NCBI GenBank assembly: GCA_019925795.1
Contig: CM034300.1
Location: 36,319,591-36,383,590 of the forward strand
DNA length: 64,000 nucleotides
From: Dendrobium chrysotoxum
Lineage: Eukaryota > Streptophyta > Magnoliopsida > Asparagales > Orchidaceae
Direction: 5' to 3'
Both the position numbers and the translations under genes were made by a program. Positions 58,170 to 64,000 of this stretch are shown piece by piece. The notes under the pieces are model-generated. The model did no database searches, had not been told where the DNA came from, and saw only the letters and a program-made list of their open reading frames with translations. Within the stretch, counting starts at the first letter, position 1; each line of letters opens with the position of its first letter.

Positions 58170-58546
58170 CTTTTTCAACCGGGGTTCTCTTTTTTTCTCA
58201 TGGCGCTCCATCACGGCCTACTGAACCCCGGCAATGCTCGCTCGGCGCGCATCGGGCGAAGAAACCCTCATCGTGGGACCCCTGAAGGGGAACGGCATGT
58301 CCAAGGATTCGGCCGCGCGGTAATCGCGATAACTTTCTGCCGAGGATTCCGTTTCGGCCTTATGACCCCATTCCGGAATGCTTTTTCAGAGCCGGAGGTG
58401 GCGCCGATGTGCCAAAGGCCCATCGGACGGGCTTGCGCAGCCGAACAGCGCAGTTTCGGTCCCCTACGGTCCGCCGGAATGAAGACGCCCCCAAATCCCC
58501 GTTCAGCCGGAGTCTACTTAATTATATTTTGAGACCATATTACTAC

Positions 58547-58665
58547 GGGTGCGACCATACCAGCACCAGTGCACCGGATCCCATCAGAACTCCGCAGTTA
58601 AGCGTGCTTGGGCGAGAGTAGTACTAGGATGGGTGACCTCCTGGGAAGTCCTCGTGTTGCACCCC
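58547..58665 (+). rRNA. 5S rRNA: 5S rRNA, copy 119, A allele
   Basis: Consensus gene and spacer. Confidence 0.97.
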
Positions 58666-59042
58666 CTTTTTCAACCGGGGTTCTCTTTTTTTCTCATGGC
58701 GCTCCATCACGGCCTACTGAACCCCGGCAATGCTCGCTCGGCGCGCATCGGGCGAAGAAACCCTCATCGTGGGACCCCTGAAGGGGAACGGCATGTCCAA
58801 GGATTCGGCCGCGCGGTAATCGCGATAACTTTCTGCCGAGGATTCCGTTTCGGCCTTATGACCCCATTCCGGAATGCTTTTTCAGAGCCGGAGGTGGCGC
58901 CGATGTGCCAAAGGCCCATCGGACGGGCTTGCGCAGCCGAACAGCGCAGTTTCGGTCCCCTACGGTCCGCCGGAATGAAGACGCCCCCAAATCCCCGTTC
59001 AGCCGGAGTCTACTTAATTATATTTTGAGACCATATTACTAC

Positions 59043-59161
59043 GGGTGCGACCATACCAGCACCAGTGCACCGGATCCCATCAGAACTCCGCAGTTAAGCG
59101 TGCTTGGGCGAGAGTAGTACTAGGATGGGTGACCTCCTGGGAAGTCCTCGTGTTGCACCCC
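59043..59161 (+). rRNA. 5S rRNA: 5S rRNA, copy 120, A allele
   Basis: Consensus gene and spacer. Confidence 0.97.
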
Positions 59162-59538
59162 CTTTTTCAACCGGGGTTCTCTTTTTTTCTCATGGCGCTC
59201 CATCACGGCCTACTGAACCCCGGCAATGCTCGCTCGGCGCGCATCGGGCGAAGAAACCCTCATCGTGGGACCCCTGAAGGGGAACGGCATGTCCAAGGAT
59301 TCGGCCGCGCGGTAATCGCGATAACTTTCTGCCGAGGATTCCGTTTCGGCCTTATGACCCCATTCCGGAATGCTTTTTCAGAGCCGGAGGTGGCGCCGAT
59401 GTGCCAAAGGCCCATCGGACGGGCTTGCGCAGCCGAACAGCGCAGTTTCGGTCCCCTACGGTCCGCCGGAATGAAGACGCCCCCAAATCCCCGTTCAGCC
59501 GGAGTCTACTTAATTATATTTTGAGACCATATTACTAC

Positions 59539-59657
59539 GGGTGCGACCATACCAGCACCAGTGCACCGGATCCCATCAGAACTCCGCAGTTAAGCGTGCT
59601 TGGGCGAGAGTAGTACTAGGATGGGTGACCTCCTGGGAAGTCCTCGTGTTGCACCCC
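59539..59657 (+). rRNA. 5S rRNA: 5S rRNA, copy 121, G allele
   Basis: Consensus gene; spacer G at 59878. Confidence 0.97.
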
Positions 59658-60034
59658 CTTTTTCAACCGGGGTTCTCTTTTTTTCTCATGGCGCTCCATC
59701 ACGGCCTACTGAACCCCGGCAATGCTCGCTCGGCGCGCATCGGGCGAAGAAACCCTCATCGTGGGACCCCTGAAGGGGAACGGCATGTCCAAGGATTCGG
59801 CCGCGCGGTAATCGCGATAACTTTCTGCCGAGGATTCCGTTTCGGCCTTATGACCCCATTCCGGAATGCTTTTTCAGGGCCGGAGGTGGCGCCGATGTGC
59901 CAAAGGCCCATCGGACGGGCTTGCGCAGCCGAACAGCGCAGTTTCGGTCCCCTACGGTCCGCCGGAATGAAGACGCCCCCAAATCCCCGTTCAGCCGGAG
60001 TCTACTTAATTATATTTTGAGACCATATTACTAC

Positions 60035-60153
60035 GGGTGCGACCATACCAGCACCAGTGCACCGGATCCCATCAGAACTCCGCAGTTAAGCGTGCTTGGG
60101 CGAGAGTAGTACTAGGATGGGTGACCTCCTGGGAAGTCCTCGTGTTGCACCCC
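60035..60153 (+). rRNA. 5S rRNA: 5S rRNA, copy 122, A allele
   Basis: Consensus gene and spacer. Confidence 0.97.
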
Positions 60154-60530
60154 CTTTTTCAACCGGGGTTCTCTTTTTTTCTCATGGCGCTCCATCACGG
60201 CCTACTGAACCCCGGCAATGCTCGCTCGGCGCGCATCGGGCGAAGAAACCCTCATCGTGGGACCCCTGAAGGGGAACGGCATGTCCAAGGATTCGGCCGC
60301 GCGGTAATCGCGATAACTTTCTGCCGAGGATTCCGTTTCGGCCTTATGACCCCATTCCGGAATGCTTTTTCAGAGCCGGAGGTGGCGCCGATGTGCCAAA
60401 GGCCCATCGGACGGGCTTGCGCAGCCGAACAGCGCAGTTTCGGTCCCCTACGGTCCGCCGGAATGAAGACGCCCCCAAATCCCCGTTCAGCCGGAGTCTA
60501 CTTAATTATATTTTGAGACCATATTACTAC

Positions 60531-60649
60531 GGGTGCGACCATACCAGCACCAGTGCACCGGATCCCATCAGAACTCCGCAGTTAAGCGTGCTTGGGCGAG
60601 AGTAGTACTAGGATGGGTGACCTCCTGGGAAGTCCTCGTGTTGCACCCC
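60531..60649 (+). rRNA. 5S rRNA: 5S rRNA, copy 123, A allele
   Basis: Consensus gene and spacer. Confidence 0.97.
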
Positions 60650-61026
60650 CTTTTTCAACCGGGGTTCTCTTTTTTTCTCATGGCGCTCCATCACGGCCTA
60701 CTGAACCCCGGCAATGCTCGCTCGGCGCGCATCGGGCGAAGAAACCCTCATCGTGGGACCCCTGAAGGGGAACGGCATGTCCAAGGATTCGGCCGCGCGG
60801 TAATCGCGATAACTTTCTGCCGAGGATTCCGTTTCGGCCTTATGACCCCATTCCGGAATGCTTTTTCAGAGCCGGAGGTGGCGCCGATGTGCCAAAGGCC
60901 CATCGGACGGGCTTGCGCAGCCGAACAGCGCAGTTTCGGTCCCCTACGGTCCGCCGGAATGAAGACGCCCCCAAATCCCCGTTCAGCCGGAGTCTACTTA
61001 ATTATATTTTGAGACCATATTACTAC

Positions 61027-61145
61027 GGGTGCGACCATACCAGCACCAGTGCACCGGATCCCATCAGAACTCCGCAGTTAAGCGTGCTTGGGCGAGAGTA
61101 GTACTAGGATGGGTGACCTCCTGGGAAGTCCTCGTGTTGCACCCC
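61027..61145 (+). rRNA. 5S rRNA: 5S rRNA, copy 124, A allele
   Basis: Consensus gene and spacer. Confidence 0.97.
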
Positions 61146-61522
61146 CTTTTTCAACCGGGGTTCTCTTTTTTTCTCATGGCGCTCCATCACGGCCTACTGA
61201 ACCCCGGCAATGCTCGCTCGGCGCGCATCGGGCGAAGAAACCCTCATCGTGGGACCCCTGAAGGGGAACGGCATGTCCAAGGATTCGGCCGCGCGGTAAT
61301 CGCGATAACTTTCTGCCGAGGATTCCGTTTCGGCCTTATGACCCCATTCCGGAATGCTTTTTCAGAGCCGGAGGTGGCGCCGATGTGCCAAAGGCCCATC
61401 GGACGGGCTTGCGCAGCCGAACAGCGCAGTTTCGGTCCCCTACGGTCCGCCGGAATGAAGACGCCCCCAAATCCCCGTTCAGCCGGAGTCTACTTAATTA
61501 TATTTTGAGACCATATTACTAC

Positions 61523-61641
61523 GGGTGCGACCATACCAGCACCAGTGCACCGGATCCCATCAGAACTCCGCAGTTAAGCGTGCTTGGGCGAGAGTAGTAC
61601 TAGGATGGGTGACCTCCTGGGAAGTCCTCGTGTTGCACCCC
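61523..61641 (+). rRNA. 5S rRNA: 5S rRNA, copy 125, A allele
   Basis: Consensus gene and spacer. Confidence 0.97.
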
Positions 61642-62018
61642 CTTTTTCAACCGGGGTTCTCTTTTTTTCTCATGGCGCTCCATCACGGCCTACTGAACCC
61701 CGGCAATGCTCGCTCGGCGCGCATCGGGCGAAGAAACCCTCATCGTGGGACCCCTGAAGGGGAACGGCATGTCCAAGGATTCGGCCGCGCGGTAATCGCG
61801 ATAACTTTCTGCCGAGGATTCCGTTTCGGCCTTATGACCCCATTCCGGAATGCTTTTTCAGAGCCGGAGGTGGCGCCGATGTGCCAAAGGCCCATCGGAC
61901 GGGCTTGCGCAGCCGAACAGCGCAGTTTCGGTCCCCTACGGTCCGCCGGAATGAAGACGCCCCCAAATCCCCGTTCAGCCGGAGTCTACTTAATTATATT
62001 TTGAGACCATATTACTAC

Positions 62019-62137
62019 GGGTGCGACCATACCAGCACCAGTGCACCGGATCCCATCAGAACTCCGCAGTTAAGCGTGCTTGGGCGAGAGTAGTACTAGG
62101 ATGGGTGACCTCCTGGGAAGTCCTCGTGTTGCACCCC
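62019..62137 (+). rRNA. 5S rRNA: 5S rRNA, copy 126, G allele
   Basis: Consensus gene; spacer G at 62358. Confidence 0.97.
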
Positions 62138-62514
62138 CTTTTTCAACCGGGGTTCTCTTTTTTTCTCATGGCGCTCCATCACGGCCTACTGAACCCCGGC
62201 AATGCTCGCTCGGCGCGCATCGGGCGAAGAAACCCTCATCGTGGGACCCCTGAAGGGGAACGGCATGTCCAAGGATTCGGCCGCGCGGTAATCGCGATAA
62301 CTTTCTGCCGAGGATTCCGTTTCGGCCTTATGACCCCATTCCGGAATGCTTTTTCAGGGCCGGAGGTGGCGCCGATGTGCCAAAGGCCCATCGGACGGGC
62401 TTGCGCAGCCGAACAGCGCAGTTTCGGTCCCCTACGGTCCGCCGGAATGAAGACGCCCCCAAATCCCCGTTCAGCCGGAGTCTACTTAATTATATTTTGA
62501 GACCATATTACTAC

Positions 62515-62633
62515 GGGTGCGACCATACCAGCACCAGTGCACCGGATCCCATCAGAACTCCGCAGTTAAGCGTGCTTGGGCGAGAGTAGTACTAGGATGG
62601 GTGACCTCCTGGGAAGTCCTCGTGTTGCACCCC
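62515..62633 (+). rRNA. 5S rRNA: 5S rRNA, copy 127, A allele
   Basis: Consensus gene and spacer. Confidence 0.97.
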
Positions 62634-63010
62634 CTTTTTCAACCGGGGTTCTCTTTTTTTCTCATGGCGCTCCATCACGGCCTACTGAACCCCGGCAATG
62701 CTCGCTCGGCGCGCATCGGGCGAAGAAACCCTCATCGTGGGACCCCTGAAGGGGAACGGCATGTCCAAGGATTCGGCCGCGCGGTAATCGCGATAACTTT
62801 CTGCCGAGGATTCCGTTTCGGCCTTATGACCCCATTCCGGAATGCTTTTTCAGAGCCGGAGGTGGCGCCGATGTGCCAAAGGCCCATCGGACGGGCTTGC
62901 GCAGCCGAACAGCGCAGTTTCGGTCCCCTACGGTCCGCCGGAATGAAGACGCCCCCAAATCCCCGTTCAGCCGGAGTCTACTTAATTATATTTTGAGACC
63001 ATATTACTAC

Positions 63011-63129
63011 GGGTGCGACCATACCAGCACCAGTGCACCGGATCCCATCAGAACTCCGCAGTTAAGCGTGCTTGGGCGAGAGTAGTACTAGGATGGGTGA
63101 CCTCCTGGGAAGTCCTCGTGTTGCACCCC
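63011..63129 (+). rRNA. 5S rRNA: 5S rRNA, copy 128, G allele
   Basis: Consensus gene; spacer G at 63350. Confidence 0.97.
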
Positions 63130-63506
63130 CTTTTTCAACCGGGGTTCTCTTTTTTTCTCATGGCGCTCCATCACGGCCTACTGAACCCCGGCAATGCTCG
63201 CTCGGCGCGCATCGGGCGAAGAAACCCTCATCGTGGGACCCCTGAAGGGGAACGGCATGTCCAAGGATTCGGCCGCGCGGTAATCGCGATAACTTTCTGC
63301 CGAGGATTCCGTTTCGGCCTTATGACCCCATTCCGGAATGCTTTTTCAGGGCCGGAGGTGGCGCCGATGTGCCAAAGGCCCATCGGACGGGCTTGCGCAG
63401 CCGAACAGCGCAGTTTCGGTCCCCTACGGTCCGCCGGAATGAAGACGCCCCCAAATCCCCGTTCAGCCGGAGTCTACTTAATTATATTTTGAGACCATAT
63501 TACTAC

Positions 63507-63625
63507 GGGTGCGACCATACCAGCACCAGTGCACCGGATCCCATCAGAACTCCGCAGTTAAGCGTGCTTGGGCGAGAGTAGTACTAGGATGGGTGACCTC
63601 CTGGGAAGTCCTCGTGTTGCACCCC
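63507..63625 (+). rRNA. 5S rRNA: 5S rRNA, copy 129, A allele
   Basis: Consensus gene, the last in the window. The spacer is cut at 64000, two bases short of where the next gene would follow. Confidence 0.97.
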
Positions 63626-64000
63626 CTTTTTCAACCGGGGTTCTCTTTTTTTCTCATGGCGCTCCATCACGGCCTACTGAACCCCGGCAATGCTCGCTCG
63701 GCGCGCATCGGGCGAAGAAACCCTCATCGTGGGACCCCTGAAGGGGAACGGCATGTCCAAGGATTCGGCCGCGCGGTAATCGCGATAACTTTCTGCCGAG
63801 GATTCCGTTTCGGCCTTATGACCCCATTCCGGAATGCTTTTTCAGAGCCGGAGGTGGCGCCGATGTGCCAAAGGCCCATCGGACGGGCTTGCGCAGCCGA
63901 ACAGCGCAGTTTCGGTCCCCTACGGTCCGCCGGAATGAAGACGCCCCCAAATCCCCGTTCAGCCGGAGTCTACTTAATTATATTTTGAGACCATATTACT

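Larger units (their letters stand above)
1..64000 (+). repeat. 5S rDNA tandem array, 129 units of about 496 bp
   Basis: Seen: a unit of a 119-nt gene plus a 377-bp spacer repeats head to tail across the whole window, always on the + strand. Gene starts are exactly 496 bp apart for most of the array. Unit lengths range from 455 to 506 bp only in the rough zone at about 25.8-43.2 kb. Neither array end is inside the window: it opens in the last 59 bp of a spacer and closes 375 bp into the last one. Known: plant 5S genes lie in long tandem arrays kept uniform by unequal exchange and gene conversion. Inference: nuclear chromosome of a land plant. Confidence 0.98.
43172..64000 (+). repeat. Right-hand block: clean units with A/G spacer alleles
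   Basis: Forty-two units, nearly all exactly 496 bp. Twelve carry G at offset +339 (genes at 43172, 43668, 47141, 48132, 50611, 51107, 55075, 55571, 56067, 59539, 62019, 63011); the rest carry A. Two units lack one C in the same place (47637, 49124), and one has an extra G (46148). Confidence 0.9.

Noticed and set aside
1..64000. CRISPR array
   Set aside because: Unit length and near-identity of whole units, with an rRNA gene in each, do not fit short repeats separated by unique spacers; no cas genes.
1..64000. Cassandra-type retroelements carrying 5S promoters
   Set aside because: No long terminal repeats, primer-binding site or polypurine tract; every copy is a full gene in a uniform tandem unit.
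1..64000. Linked 35S rDNA (18S-5.8S-26S) within the units
   Set aside because: The 377-bp spacers have no room for these genes and show no similarity to them.
1..64000. A new multi-gene or defence system
   Set aside because: Nothing but 5S genes and spacer is present on either strand.

Overview
The whole 64-kb window is one uninterrupted, head-to-tail 5S ribosomal DNA array on the + strand. The unit is about 496 bp: a 119-nt 5S rRNA gene followed by a 377-bp non-transcribed spacer. I place 129 gene starts, the first at 60 and the last at 63507. There is no supportable protein-coding gene, no transposon and no other RNA gene. The long open frames on both strands are the repeat read in frame; they recur with the unit and break wherever a unit gains or loses a base.

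The gene body is of the land-plant type: Pol III internal box A, intermediate element and box C, a GGATCC site at gene positions 30-35, an AT-rich element about 20-29 bp upstream, C at -1, and a T-run right after the gene. The window is therefore nuclear chromosomal DNA of a land plant, probably a seed plant. I cannot name the species. No 18S, 5.8S or 26S sequence is present, so the 5S genes here are not interleaved with 35S rDNA.

Layout. (1) 1-555: the end of a preceding spacer and unit 1, whose spacer carries four substitutions not seen in its neighbours. (2) 556-25850: 52 units, essentially identical to one another, with one 495-bp unit starting at 24364. (3) 25851-32301 and 34782-43171: units with many single-base indels, mostly in homopolymers, and a few larger lesions: a gene lacking its last 25 nt at 37274, a gene lacking 20 nt of the box C region at 41702, and a terminator deletion after the gene at 34782. 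The worst stretch is about 35.2-36.3 kb. Five clean units (32302-34781) separate the two rough blocks. (4) 43172-64000: clean 496-bp units again, mixing two spacer alleles (A or G at unit offset +339) and two units sharing a 1-bp deletion.

All copies would be transcribed in the same direction by RNA polymerase III to give the 5S rRNA of the large ribosomal subunit. The main questions are how much of the rough central region is real divergence and how much is consensus or assembly error, and what the spacer alleles say about recent homogenisation. I found no sign of a new enzymatic or defence system.
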